Source: a virus
Direction: 5' to 3' (one strand)
IMG/VR virus record: IMGVR_UViG_3300048999_000166
Coordinates: 1-64,000 of that record
DNA: 64,000 nucleotides
In this document: one piece after another, positions 8,558-15,088 of the stretch
How positions within the stretch are numbered: position 1 is the first letter of the stretch
Layout: every line of letters begins with the position of its first letter
Translations under genes and position numbers: made by a program
Notes under the pieces: model-generated
Told to the model about the DNA's origin: nothing
What the model saw: only the letters and a program-made list of their open reading frames with translations
Databases searched by the model: none

Positions 8558-8630
8558 GGGTTCGTAGCTCAACTGGATGAGCGTCGGCTTGTCGAGCCGA
8601 AGGATGCGGGTTCGAGTCCCGTCGTTCCCG
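8558..8630 (+). tRNA. tRNA-Asp(GTC)
   Basis: Cloverleaf with D stem GCTC/GAGC, anticodon stem TCGGC/GCCGA, anticodon GTC at 8591-8593, T arm GCGGG-TTCGAGT-CCCGT and acceptor GGGTTCG/CGTTCCC. The acceptor has two adjacent T-T mismatches (positions 4-69 and 5-68), which is unusual. CCA is not encoded. Confidence 0.85.
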
Positions 8631-8632
8631 CG

Positions 8633-8650
8633 CTGGAGCAGCTGCTCCAG
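8633..8650. repeat. Perfect 18-bp palindrome after tRNA-Asp
   Basis: CTGGAGCAGCTGCTCCAG reads the same on both strands and begins three bases after the tRNA. It could form a hairpin that guides 3' processing of the tRNA, or be a dimeric protein-binding site. Confidence 0.6.
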
Positions 8651-8680
8651 TACCAACAGTTCCCCGCTGTTCCGTTGAAG

Positions 8681-8715
8681 AGCCCCGCTGGGCGAGCACC
8701 CCCAGCGGGGCTTTT
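8681..8715 (+). terminator. Strong intrinsic terminator
   Basis: An 11-bp GC-rich stem (AGCCCCGCTGG/CCAGCGGGGCT) followed by TTTTT. It ends the left rightward operon and the tRNA-Asp transcript before the 8745 gene. Confidence 0.92.
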
Positions 8716-8744
8716 TCGTGTCCGCTTCAAGGGGGTGTGTGCCC

Positions 8745-9035
8745 GTGGCACGAGCACTGCGAGCGCAGTCGGAGCCACCTGACGTGGCGACCACCGTCCA
8801 GGGCCACATCAGGCTCTATGACTGCCCGGACATCACCTCGGTCGATAACTATCTGTGCGAGCTGAGGGTGCGTGTCGCGCGCTCGGAAAAGCTCCCCAAG
8901 CTACAGGCCCAATACCGGGCCGACCAAGACAGTCTTCTTGATCGTCGTCTCTGGCTAGAGATGATAGGAGAAAACGCGAATGGCACTGCTGACTCGAAAG
9001 TCTCCCTCGAACCTGAAGCTCGGCCGCCAGCCTGA
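8745..9035 (+). CDS. Small hypothetical protein before the papain-like protease
   Basis: A 96-residue protein from GTG 8745 with AAGGGGG seven to eight bases upstream. It is helical and charged (ELRVRVARSEKLPKLQAQYRADQD). The last 56 bases overlap the next gene in another frame, yet both have good ribosome sites, so both seem real. Function unknown. Confidence 0.6.
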   Translation: MARALRAQSEPPDVATTVQGHIRLYDCPDITSVDNYLCELRVRVARSEKLPKLQAQYRADQDSLLDRRLWLEMIGENANGTADSKVSLEPEARPPA

Positions 9036-9915
9036 CGATAAGCGCCAGGCGCGCGTCTCGCTGAGCCCGCTCCCGGGCGTGACTCTGACCCCGCCGGCTA
9101 GCGCCGATTGGTCGGTGGCCGTGCCCGCGAGCGCGCTCGGGATGCTCGGTAACGACTCCGTCGGGGATTGCGTTGCGGCCGGTGCTTTCCACGCGCAGCA
9201 GGTGTGGGAGGGTACCGCTCAGGGAGTGCAGACTTCCTTTACCACCAGCGACGCTCTTGCTATGTACACCGCGATCTCGGGCTATAACCCGCGCAACGCG
9301 AACTCCGATGTGGGCGCGACGCTGATCTCGGGGTTGCAGTACTGGCAGAAGACCGGGCTCGATGGTTATAAGTTGGCCGCCTACGCGCAGATCGATGGCA
9401 CCAATAAGGCGCTGTTGCAGAATTGCATCGCGCTGTTCGGGGTGGTGTATGCGGGACTCAACGTGCCATCCAGCGCCATGACGCAGTTCGATGCTGGACA
9501 GCCCTGGTCGACGGTCGCGCGGAGCCGTATCGAGGGCGGACACTGCGTGCCGCTGATCGGCTACGACGCTTCGAGCTTCACCTGCGTGACCTGGTCGGCG
9601 TATCAGAAGATGACCGCCGACTTCGAGGCCCGCTACTTCGATGAGTGGTGGGTGCCGGTCGATGAGGAGTGGATGTCGAAGACCGGACTCACTCCGTCGG
9701 GGCTCGATGGCGCGACCGCTAACGCCGACTTCCAGGCGCTCACCGGATCGAGCGCCGCTCCCTTCCCCACCACGACTCCCACACCGGTGCCGACACCCAC
9801 CCCCACACCGACGCCGTCGACTTCAGACGATGCAACCTTGTGGGCAGCGGCACAGGCGTGGGCCCAATCGAAGGGCTTCGCTACCGACGCTCCGCCCCAT
9901 GTGCATGGGCACTAA
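8980..9915 (+). CDS. Papain-like cysteine peptidase with Pro/Thr linker
   Basis: A 311-residue protein with an AGGAGA Shine-Dalgarno. The catalytic pattern of papain-fold peptidases is visible: GNDSVGDCVAAGAF with C64, GGHCVPLIGYD with H188, then the TWSAYQK strand. After residue 250 comes a proline/threonine linker (PTTTPTPVPTPTPTPTP) and a short Ala/His-rich tail. There is no signal peptide. In actinophages peptidase domains of this kind can be the N-terminal module of an endolysin, but no peptidoglycan hydrolase or binding domain follows. It may be a cut-down lysin, a virion protease or an early anti-host protease. Confidence 0.7.
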   Translation: MALLTRKSPSNLKLGRQPDDKRQARVSLSPLPGVTLTPPASADWSVAVPASALGMLGNDSVGDCVAAGAFHAQQVWEGTAQGVQTSFTTSDALAMYTAISGYNPRNANSDVGATLISGLQYWQKTGLDGYKLAAYAQIDGTNKALLQNCIALFGVVYAGLNVPSSAMTQFDAGQPWSTVARSRIEGGHCVPLIGYDASSFTCVTWSAYQKMTADFEARYFDEWWVPVDEEWMSKTGLTPSGLDGATANADFQALTGSSAAPFPTTTPTPVPTPTPTPTPSTSDDATLWAAAQAWAQSKGFATDAPPHVHGH

Positions 9916-10087
9916 GCCCGTGCTGGCCAAGGCTGAGCTATACGAGGTGCTCAACGCGATGACAGAGCGGCTGGAGACGATGGACGTCACTCACTACGAG
10001 GACATCGTCACGGAGCGCAGTTCATCGGACCTCGATGACGCGGAGCTGATCGAGACGCTCACGATTCGGTGGCGTCGTCTTCCGTAG
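9905..10087 (+). CDS. Small acidic hypothetical protein
   Basis: A 60-residue acidic helical protein (ELYEVLNAMTERLETMDVTHYEDIV). Its ATG overlaps the end of the protease gene, and it converges with the leftward gene at 10059, overlapping it by 29 bp. A slightly longer form from ATG 9899 is possible. Function unknown. Confidence 0.5.
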   Translation: MGTKPVLAKAELYEVLNAMTERLETMDVTHYEDIVTERSSSDLDDAELIETLTIRWRRLP

Positions 10088-10373
10088 TGATGTTCGGGCG
10101 AGGGATCGCGGCCGTACCGTCTTCGCGATGCCGGACGAGCTGGAGTGATTTCTGGGATATCTCCAGCTCGTCCGCCATCTCCGCGACGGTGGGTGCTAGC
10201 TCCTTGCTGGTGACGCGCAGCGCGCGACGGTAGGCCCGTCGGACGGTGTCCTCCCACTCGACGCAGACCGCGAGGTAGGCCTCGGTGGCGTCGTTGCGCC
10301 GCCGGGTGACCTCCCGCAGCTCCGTCAAGATCGCGTCCACCTGGGCTTGGGTCGCTTCGTCGCGCTTGCGCAC
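10059..10373 (-). CDS. Helical protein with possible HTH
   Basis: A 104-residue protein with GTG start. A basic helical N-terminal half leads to APTVAEMADELEISQKSLQLVRHREDG, compatible with a helix-turn-helix of the sigma or transposase-like type. It is the last gene of the leftward early block. Function unknown beyond possible DNA binding. Confidence 0.65.
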   Translation of the reverse strand: MRKRDEATQAQVDAILTELREVTRRRNDATEAYLAVCVEWEDTVRRAYRRALRVTSKELAPTVAEMADELEISQKSLQLVRHREDGTAAIPRPNITTEDDATES

Positions 10374-10374
10374 T

Positions 10375-10590
10375 TCAGTCCTTTTGCTTGGCTTCGATGT
10401 CGAACTCGATGTTGATCGATTCGTCGCTCGGGACGAAGCGTAGCGTCGTACCGCCCTTCTCTCTGGTCTCAGTAGCCGCGGCTGTCGCGGCCTTCGTGAT
10501 CTCGTCGGGGTGGGCGCCGTAGGGCCTCGTCGCTGGTACGACGTAGCGCACGGTGGTGATCGTTACTTCCTCGCGGGAGTAGGTGGCCAT
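10375..10590 (-). CDS. Small hypothetical protein
   Basis: A 71-residue protein starting at ATG 10590, with an ATGA overlap with the upstream gene. Beta-strand segments (EEVTITTVRYVVPA, GGTTLRFVPSDESINIEFDIEA) flank a short helix. No family recognised. Confidence 0.65.
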   Translation of the reverse strand: MATYSREEVTITTVRYVVPATRPYGAHPDEITKAATAAATETREKGGTTLRFVPSDESINIEFDIEAKQKD

Positions 10591-10757
10591 CAACGTTCCT
10601 GTCCTGGAAATTTGCCGTCCCAGCCGCGGAGCTGCTGCTCCTGCGGGATCCCGAGGCGCTCGAAGAACGCCGCGTACGGGTCCTCCTTGCCTCGGGCCAC
10701 CCTGATCATCCAGGGGATGTCTTCGCACCACCCCTTGACCCAACGGAAGAACTTCAC
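10590..10757 (-). CDS. Small basic hypothetical protein
   Basis: A 55-residue protein from GTG 10757 (GTGA overlap with the previous stop). It is Trp/Phe-rich and amphipathic at the start (KFFRWVKGWCEDIPWMIRV). It might be a peripheral membrane peptide or a host-takeover protein; no family recognised. Confidence 0.6.
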   Translation of the reverse strand: MKFFRWVKGWCEDIPWMIRVARGKEDPYAAFFERLGIPQEQQLRGWDGKFPGQER

Positions 10758-10993
10758 TGGTGGTCGCGGTCTTCGAGCAAGACCTTCACTGCTTGCCACG
10801 GGACGGGCAGCTCGTTGTCGACGTGGAACTGTGCGGTGGTGACCGCGGCGTCGTGGGTGCGCTGGTGCTGGCGCCGCTGCTCCTTCGCCCACTCGTGACG
10901 CTGGTGCTCTTCCAACGCCCGCGCCTCATCGATGGTCGACTGACTGACGATGGGGCCGGTCTTCTCGATGGCGCGTTCGATGCGTCCGGGCAT
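10754..10993 (-). CDS. Small charged helical protein
   Basis: A 79-residue, mostly helical protein rich in Glu, Arg, Gln and His (EEHQRHEWAKEQRRQHQRTHD), starting at ATG 10993. It sits in a string of overlapping leftward genes. Function unknown. Confidence 0.6.
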   Translation of the reverse strand: MPGRIERAIEKTGPIVSQSTIDEARALEEHQRHEWAKEQRRQHQRTHDAAVTTAQFHVDNELPVPWQAVKVLLEDRDHQ

Positions 10994-11556
10994 CAGGCTT
11001 CCACTCCGAGTGCGGTCAGGGCGATGTCGAGGTCGAGTTCGGGTAGCTCATCGAAGCTGTAGCTGGCTACCAGCTGGATCGCGTGGTACTCGCGGTTGCC
11101 CGCCTCGCGCTGACCCTTCCAGCGACCGTCCGTGGTCGGCTCCGTGCGGAAGCCCTCGTAGACCTCGAACTGGCGCATATCGAGGTCGATGATGTAGGCC
11201 CACTCGCAGAACAGCGAGTCGAGCGGGAACTTCGAGCCATCCTCGAACAGTCCCGCTTCCAGCGTCGCGTCCATGTTGCCCTGCGTGTGGCGCAGCAGCG
11301 CATACCAGTCGCGTCCCGTACTGACCATCGAGTCCGAGTACTTGGCGAACCTGCGCTGCTCGGCGGGTGTTGGTTCGCGGTCCGGGACGACGGTCAGCTT
11401 CTCGACGCGCTCGCGCAGCGCGATCTCGTCGGTGATCTGCTCGCGCAGCCAGTCGAGCACGGTCTGCCCGAGCCCCCGAGGGTAGCTGTCGTAGTGGTTG
11501 TACATGATCTTTTCGCTCCCCGCGAGCACGAAGCCCCAGGCACCTCTGGTACCCAT
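10993..11556 (-). CDS. Conserved actinophage hypothetical protein
   Basis: A 187-residue protein beginning GTRGAWGFVLAGSEKIMYNHYDSYPRGLG, a start I associate with a widespread actinophage family of unknown function. The rest is mixed alpha/beta with an acidic helical middle and a C-terminal Tyr/Leu-rich part. It lies in a chain of one- to four-base overlaps. Confidence 0.8.
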   Translation of the reverse strand: MGTRGAWGFVLAGSEKIMYNHYDSYPRGLGQTVLDWLREQITDEIALRERVEKLTVVPDREPTPAEQRRFAKYSDSMVSTGRDWYALLRHTQGNMDATLEAGLFEDGSKFPLDSLFCEWAYIIDLDMRQFEVYEGFRTEPTTDGRWKGQREAGNREYHAIQLVASYSFDELPELDLDIALTALGVEA

Positions 11557-11864
11557 CAGTTTTCCTCTTTCTCGATCTCTAGCAGGTTGGCGGTCGATAC
11601 CCAGATCGTTTGATCGGGCAGGTATCCGTCCCAGTGGATCGGAACCTGCTCGATGGCCAGCTCGCTGGTGACGGTGCCGGTTCGGTTGTCGTACTTGTGC
11701 TGCACGCGGACGCCGGGGGCGAACTGGTCGAGGGCGTCGAGCAGCTCGGTGACCTTGCTGGTGAGCGCGATGTAGCCCGCGCTCGTGGACGTGTAGCCGA
11801 GCCCGTCGGGGCTTTGCCCGGTCTCGATCATGCGCCGGAGATCAGCGCGTAGCTGGTCGAGCAT
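11556..11864 (-). CDS. Hypothetical protein
   Basis: A 102-residue protein with a helical N-terminal half (DQLRADLRRMIETGQ, VTELLDALDQF) and a beta-rich C-terminal half (GVRVQHKYDNRTGTVTSELAIEQVPIHWDG). The second part shares a style with the 12248 gene (VTVHWDGNPPNH), suggesting a common small beta-barrel. Function unknown. Confidence 0.7.
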   Translation of the reverse strand: MLDQLRADLRRMIETGQSPDGLGYTSTSAGYIALTSKVTELLDALDQFAPGVRVQHKYDNRTGTVTSELAIEQVPIHWDGYLPDQTIWVSTANLLEIEKEEN

Positions 11865-12251
11865 CTAGAAGACCTCCCTCTCGATAGCGATGTGGCCGGG
11901 CACGGTGTGCACGATGAGCTTCCCGCCGGGACAACCTGGTACCGGGCAGGCCGTGGCGGTGGTGCCATCGATGCGCAGGTCGGGCATGCGCACCCCGCAC
12001 CGACCGCAGTAGCAGACATAGAAGTTGGGGGTATGGCCGGCGGACAGCGCGAGCAGCGCCTCCACAGCTTCCACGGCCTCCTCCTTCGGCCACGCGAAGC
12101 TCTCGCACGGGCAGAACGTGGTGTCGCCGTCGGACTCGTACAGCGCGCGCCGGTAGGTGCCGCGCACCACCGCGACGTTGCACTCCTCTCCCTGTTCGTG
12201 GTGGTGGCGGGCGTGTCCGCAGGTCGCGCACTCGACCATGAGACTGGTCAA
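11865..12251 (-). CDS. Cysteine/histidine-rich zinc-binding protein
   Basis: A 128-residue protein with CATCGHARHHHEQGEEC near the N terminus, CPCESF in the middle, and YCGRCG plus CPVPGCPGG near the C terminus: at least two zinc-binding sites. The start is TTG 12251 (TTGA overlap) or ATG 12239. It is probably a nucleic-acid or protein-binding zinc ribbon of unknown role. Confidence 0.7.
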   Translation of the reverse strand: MTSLMVECATCGHARHHHEQGEECNVAVVRGTYRRALYESDGDTTFCPCESFAWPKEEAVEAVEALLALSAGHTPNFYVCYCGRCGVRMPDLRIDGTTATACPVPGCPGGKLIVHTVPGHIAIEREVF

Positions 12252-12661
12252 TGGATCTTCTCCAGGTTCTCGGGCGGGATCGAGGCGGTGTGGTTGGGCG
12301 GGTTACCGTCCCAGTGCACTGTCACGTAGCGCTCGGGCGCGGTGTCGCTCACCCAGGGCCGCGGCACGACCTCGCCCTCGCGCCCGACCGAGATCAGCCG
12401 AACGCGATCGCCCTCGGAGAAGATCATCTCCGAGTAGAGCACCTCGGCGATCTCGCGGCCGGTTGCGTCGGTCTTGATCACCTTGGCCGTGACGGTGTTG
12501 AGCTTGCTCGCCAGGTGGTGAGCGTCGAGACCCGAGAGGTTGTCGGCGACGCGCAGCCAGCCGAGCGTGTCGAAGTCGTCGGTGGTATCGACCCAGACCG
12601 ACCAGCCACCGGGGGTGGTCGCCTCGGCGGCCGCGATCTGTTCACGTTGGTCGTGGGTCAT
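12248..12661 (-). CDS. Hypothetical protein with C-terminal beta domain
   Basis: A 137-residue protein from ATG 12661, overlapping the lipoprotein stop by four bases. The C terminus reads GDRVRLISVGREGEVVPRPWV...RYVTVHWDGN, like an SH3- or KOW-like small barrel, similar to the end of the 11556 product. Function unknown. Confidence 0.7.
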   Translation of the reverse strand: MTHDQREQIAAAEATTPGGWSVWVDTTDDFDTLGWLRVADNLSGLDAHHLASKLNTVTAKVIKTDATGREIAEVLYSEMIFSEGDRVRLISVGREGEVVPRPWVSDTAPERYVTVHWDGNPPNHTASIPPENLEKIH

Positions 12662-13065
12662 TTCGACCCCGGTGCCGGTCGTTGGATGTCCGGGACCAGC
12701 ACCTCGGGCTTGAAGATGACCTGGTACTCCAGCGTGCTCACGTTGACCCCGGTCAGCTGCTGAGAGAACCAGGTCACGTTGTCGGACAGCCCCTCCGAGT
12801 GCCGGATGAAGGTGGCGTCGGGCAGCTTGCACGTGACGTCGACCTGACGCGGTGCGGGGGCGAGCGAGCAGTTGCCCTCGATCGACAAGATGTACTTGTC
12901 GGTGATGCCGTTGTAGAACACCACGCGTCGCGGTACCTGGAACTGATCGGCCGCGGTCGTGAGGTTCTGGTTGGCGACGTCGGCGTCGGACGAGCAGCCC
13001 GCGAACACCGGAACGGCGATCATCAACAACAGCAAGAAGATCACGGTCTTGCGGAATTCGGTCAC
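12658..13065 (-). CDS. Phage lipoprotein
   Basis: A 135-residue protein with a lipoprotein signal: charged start TEFRK, hydrophobic core FLLLLMIAVPV, and lipobox VFAGC with the lipidated Cys at 24. The mature part contains QFQVPRRVVFYNGITDKYIL and two more cysteines that may pair. It should be exported and anchored outside the cytoplasmic membrane. Lipoproteins of this size in temperate phages can exclude superinfecting phages; here that is an inference. GTG start with GTGA overlap. Confidence 0.8.
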   Translation of the reverse strand: MTEFRKTVIFLLLLMIAVPVFAGCSSDADVANQNLTTAADQFQVPRRVVFYNGITDKYILSIEGNCSLAPAPRQVDVTCKLPDATFIRHSEGLSDNVTWFSQQLTGVNVSTLEYQVIFKPEVLVPDIQRPAPGSK

Positions 13066-13289
13066 GCGGTAGCTCCTTCGGCTGGGTGCTTCTTCATCAT
13101 CAACTTGCGGTTGCGGATGCGCTCGACCGCTTGGTCGAGCGTCGAGCTGGGTACGTCCTTGATGTGCTCCCTACACACCGTCATGCCGCTGATCATGGTG
13201 ACCGCGCGCTCCGGGAACTCGGGGCGAGAGCGACCGAGGCGAAGACAGACCGCGCAGAAGAACACGGTCGAGACGGGTACACCGGTCAC
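13062..13289 (-). CDS. Small Cys/His protein, zinc-ribbon-like
   Basis: A 75-residue protein with FFCAVCLRLG followed by CREH about 25 residues later, a CxxC...CxxH zinc pattern, and a basic tail (RIRNRKLMMKKH). The same pattern occurs in the 13286 product (LLCAVCIEANR ... CHEHYD), so the two are probably paralogous and arose by duplication. GTG start. Confidence 0.7.
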   Translation of the reverse strand: MTGVPVSTVFFCAVCLRLGRSRPEFPERAVTMISGMTVCREHIKDVPSSTLDQAVERIRNRKLMMKKHPAEGATA

Positions 13290-13690
13290 TGCCCCTGCTC
13301 CTTCATCCGCTGGTACAGCTCGGACTGCAGCTCCTCGTACTTCTCGCGCCGCTCCGAACGGCGACGTTCAGCACCGTCCTGGGCGATCTTCTCGATCGCG
13401 TTGGGCAGTGTCATCACATCGGCCATCAGGTCGTAGTGCTCGTGACAGACCATCGATCCATAGACGATCGTCATAGCCTCGTGGATGTGGGTGGTCTCCG
13501 CTTGGCGGTTCGCCTCGATGCAGACCGCGCACAGCAGACGTCGCGGTGGTGGGGGTGGAGGGGGCGTTTCCGCCGCCGCGTGGTCGGCGAGGACGAGGGC
13601 TACCTCACGGAAGCCCGCGTCGTTGGGCCCAACCTGATCAGGTCGAAGCCGGTGAGCAGCCGCGTAGACGCGACGGGCGAGGCTGGTCAC
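13286..13690 (-). CDS. CxxC/CxxH zinc-binding protein, paralogue of the 13062 product
   Basis: A 134-residue protein from GTG 13690 (GTGA overlap). A helical N terminus, a run of eight prolines and one more proline-rich bend lead into LLCAVCIEANR ... MVCHEHYDLM, then a basic coiled-coil-like C terminus (RRRSERREKYEELQSELYQRMKE). The zinc module matches that of the next gene. Function unknown. Confidence 0.7.
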   Translation of the reverse strand: MTSLARRVYAAAHRLRPDQVGPNDAGFREVALVLADHAAAETPPPPPPPRRLLCAVCIEANRQAETTHIHEAMTIVYGSMVCHEHYDLMADVMTLPNAIEKIAQDGAERRRSERREKYEELQSELYQRMKEQGQ

Positions 13691-13920
13691 TTCTCGATCA
13701 CCTCCGCGAACTCGTTCATGGCCTCGATCAGTGCATCGAGATCTTCCAGCCAGCCGAGGGCGGCGTTGCCCTCCTCGGACTCTCGCCATGCTCGCGGCTG
13801 TCGGTCGAGGCGCCGGGAGAGCAGCTCACCGTGGCCGTTGAGGTCGGCCGCGAGCGTGAGCAGCCGTTGGTTGAGCGGGCCCGGGAGCTTGAACTCGGGG
13901 ATGGGCTGGCGGCTAGTCAT
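13687..13920 (-). CDS. Small helical hypothetical protein
   Basis: A 77-residue helical protein (LNQRLLTLAADLNGHGELL ... WLEDLDALIEAMNEFAEVIEK) with overlapping start and stop codons on both sides. No family recognised. Confidence 0.65.
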   Translation of the reverse strand: MTSRQPIPEFKLPGPLNQRLLTLAADLNGHGELLSRRLDRQPRAWRESEEGNAALGWLEDLDALIEAMNEFAEVIEK

Positions 13921-14162
13921 GGCTGGGTGATCTCCTTCTCCCGGAACGGGGTGTTCAGGTCGTCGCGCTTGACCTGCTCGATGAGCGCCTCCAGCTCCGG
14001 GATCCGCTCGCGCGGGATCATGATGGCGGCGGACTCGTGGCCGCGGCCGGTGATGATCAGCCCGATGCCCTCTTCGAGTTGCGAGGCCCAGGCTCCGATG
14101 TACTGCTGGCCGCGAGCGTTGGCGACCGTGAAGCCCGCGCTCGCGGGGGTGAAGCGGATCAT
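13917..14162 (-). CDS. Phd/YefM-like protein
   Basis: An 81-residue protein whose middle, GIGLIITGRGHESAAIMIPRERIPELEALI, resembles the beta-hairpin and helix of Phd/YefM antitoxins (typically 'vIitrrGkpvAvlvp...yerl'). No toxin partner is adjacent; its neighbours are unrelated small ORFs. It might act as an anti-toxin decoy or as a DNA-binding regulator. The family call is tentative. Confidence 0.5.
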   Translation of the reverse strand: MIRFTPASAGFTVANARGQQYIGAWASQLEEGIGLIITGRGHESAAIMIPRERIPELEALIEQVKRDDLNTPFREKEITQP

Positions 14163-14443
14163 CAGTTATTCCTTCGGGCGTAGACCTTGGCGGCGTGGCC
14201 GTCGGTGGTCAGGTGGTAGTGGCCGTGCAGCGAACGCGGGCAGGCATACGCACGCAGCCGTGGTGCACCGGGCAGCTTCTCTAACTCATCGCGGGCCGCG
14301 AGCGCCTTTTCCTGGTCGTCGTAGATGATCTTCCGCTGAGCGTCGGGGCGGTCCTCGATCAGCGCCGCCTGGCACTTCATCGGGAAGCCGTTCGGGAACA
14401 ACCGGGCGTGGCGCTGGACGATGGCGAGAACTTCGGATTGCAT
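14162..14443 (-). CDS. Hypothetical protein
   Basis: A 93-residue protein from ATG 14443 behind AAGGAAA and a two-hairpin leader. It contains helices with Arg/Glu pairs and a Cys/His-containing C-terminal half (YACPRSLHGHYHLTTDGH). Function unknown. Confidence 0.65.
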   Translation of the reverse strand: MQSEVLAIVQRHARLFPNGFPMKCQAALIEDRPDAQRKIIYDDQEKALAARDELEKLPGAPRLRAYACPRSLHGHYHLTTDGHAAKVYARRNN

Positions 14444-14466
14444 GATCGTTTCCTTCCGTGTCGATC

Positions 14467-14509
14467 GGGCTGAGTTGCCCGGGGCTGACCGAGTAGCGAG
14501 TACTCGGTC
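14467..14509 (-). promoter_or_regulatory. Two-hairpin leader (copy 1)
   Basis: Read on the minus strand: hairpin 1 (9-bp stem, 14487-14509) is followed by hairpin 2, GGGC-AACTCA-GCCC (14467-14480), then the Shine-Dalgarno and ATG 14443. One of eleven copies of the same layout. Confidence 0.75.
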
Positions 14510-14522
14510 ACCCCCTGGATAC

Positions 14523-14819
14523 TCAGGACTTGAGGATCTTGTAGGCCAACGCTGCGCTGAACGCGTACTGGAACACGCACGCGATGGCGAGCAGTGGCCA
14601 GTCAATCGGGGTGCCGTCGACTCGATAGACGATCAGTCCGAGCACGGCGAGCACGGCCACGAACGGGAGCGGGAGTAGCAGGATCTTGCGCCAGACGCTC
14701 CGCTCTTGTTCCTTCCTCATCAGGGCTTCTACCACCTCCTTCTCGTTGGCTACGTAGCCGTAGACAGGCTCTAGGGCGTTGAGGAGCTGGTTGCGACTCA
14801 TGCGGTCGTAGTCGTTCAC
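14523..14819 (-). CDS. Two-TM membrane protein
   Basis: A 98-residue protein from GTG 14819 (GTGA overlap). A charged N-terminal half is followed by two hydrophobic segments, ILLLPLPFVAVLAVLGLIVY and LLAIACVFQYAFSAALAY, separated by a short loop. It should sit in the cytoplasmic membrane with the N-terminal domain probably inside. Function unknown. Confidence 0.75.
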   Translation of the reverse strand: MNDYDRMSRNQLLNALEPVYGYVANEKEVVEALMRKEQERSVWRKILLLPLPFVAVLAVLGLIVYRVDGTPIDWPLLAIACVFQYAFSAALAYKILKS

Positions 14820-15010
14820 CTCGCGTCCTTCGTCTGCCCGTACCACTCCGCGTGGCATAGGCGGCAGAAGAACTCCAGGCACTCCGGGCGCGATCGCCAG
14901 CGGCTCTCGGCCTTGAACCTGACCGAGATCGACATAGTGCCCGCTCCGCACTTGACGCACCGGTGGTCGACGGGTGCCCGGAACGGTTGTAGGGCGTACT
15001 TGGTACTCAA
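14816..15010 (-). CDS. Small zinc-ribbon protein
   Basis: A 64-residue protein from TTG 15010 with an AAGGAGGG Shine-Dalgarno. CVKCGAG and FCRLCHAEW form a four-cysteine zinc ribbon. It follows a two-hairpin leader. Function unknown. Confidence 0.7.
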   Translation of the reverse strand: MSTKYALQPFRAPVDHRCVKCGAGTMSISVRFKAESRWRSRPECLEFFCRLCHAEWYGQTKDAR

Positions 15011-15027
15011 CTGCCCTCCTTGATCGT

Positions 15028-15077
15028 TGAGCTGAGTTGCTCACCCACGGGCCGGAGCTGTGGAAGCCTCCGACCCG
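15028..15077 (-). promoter_or_regulatory. Two-hairpin leader (copy 2)
   Basis: Hairpin 1 spans 15048-15077. Hairpin 2 is TGAGC-AACTCA-GCTCA type (15028-15043): the same loop as copy 1 on a different stem. It lies between the DUF932 gene and the 14816 gene. Confidence 0.75.
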
Positions 15078-15088
15078 TCGAGTACGAC

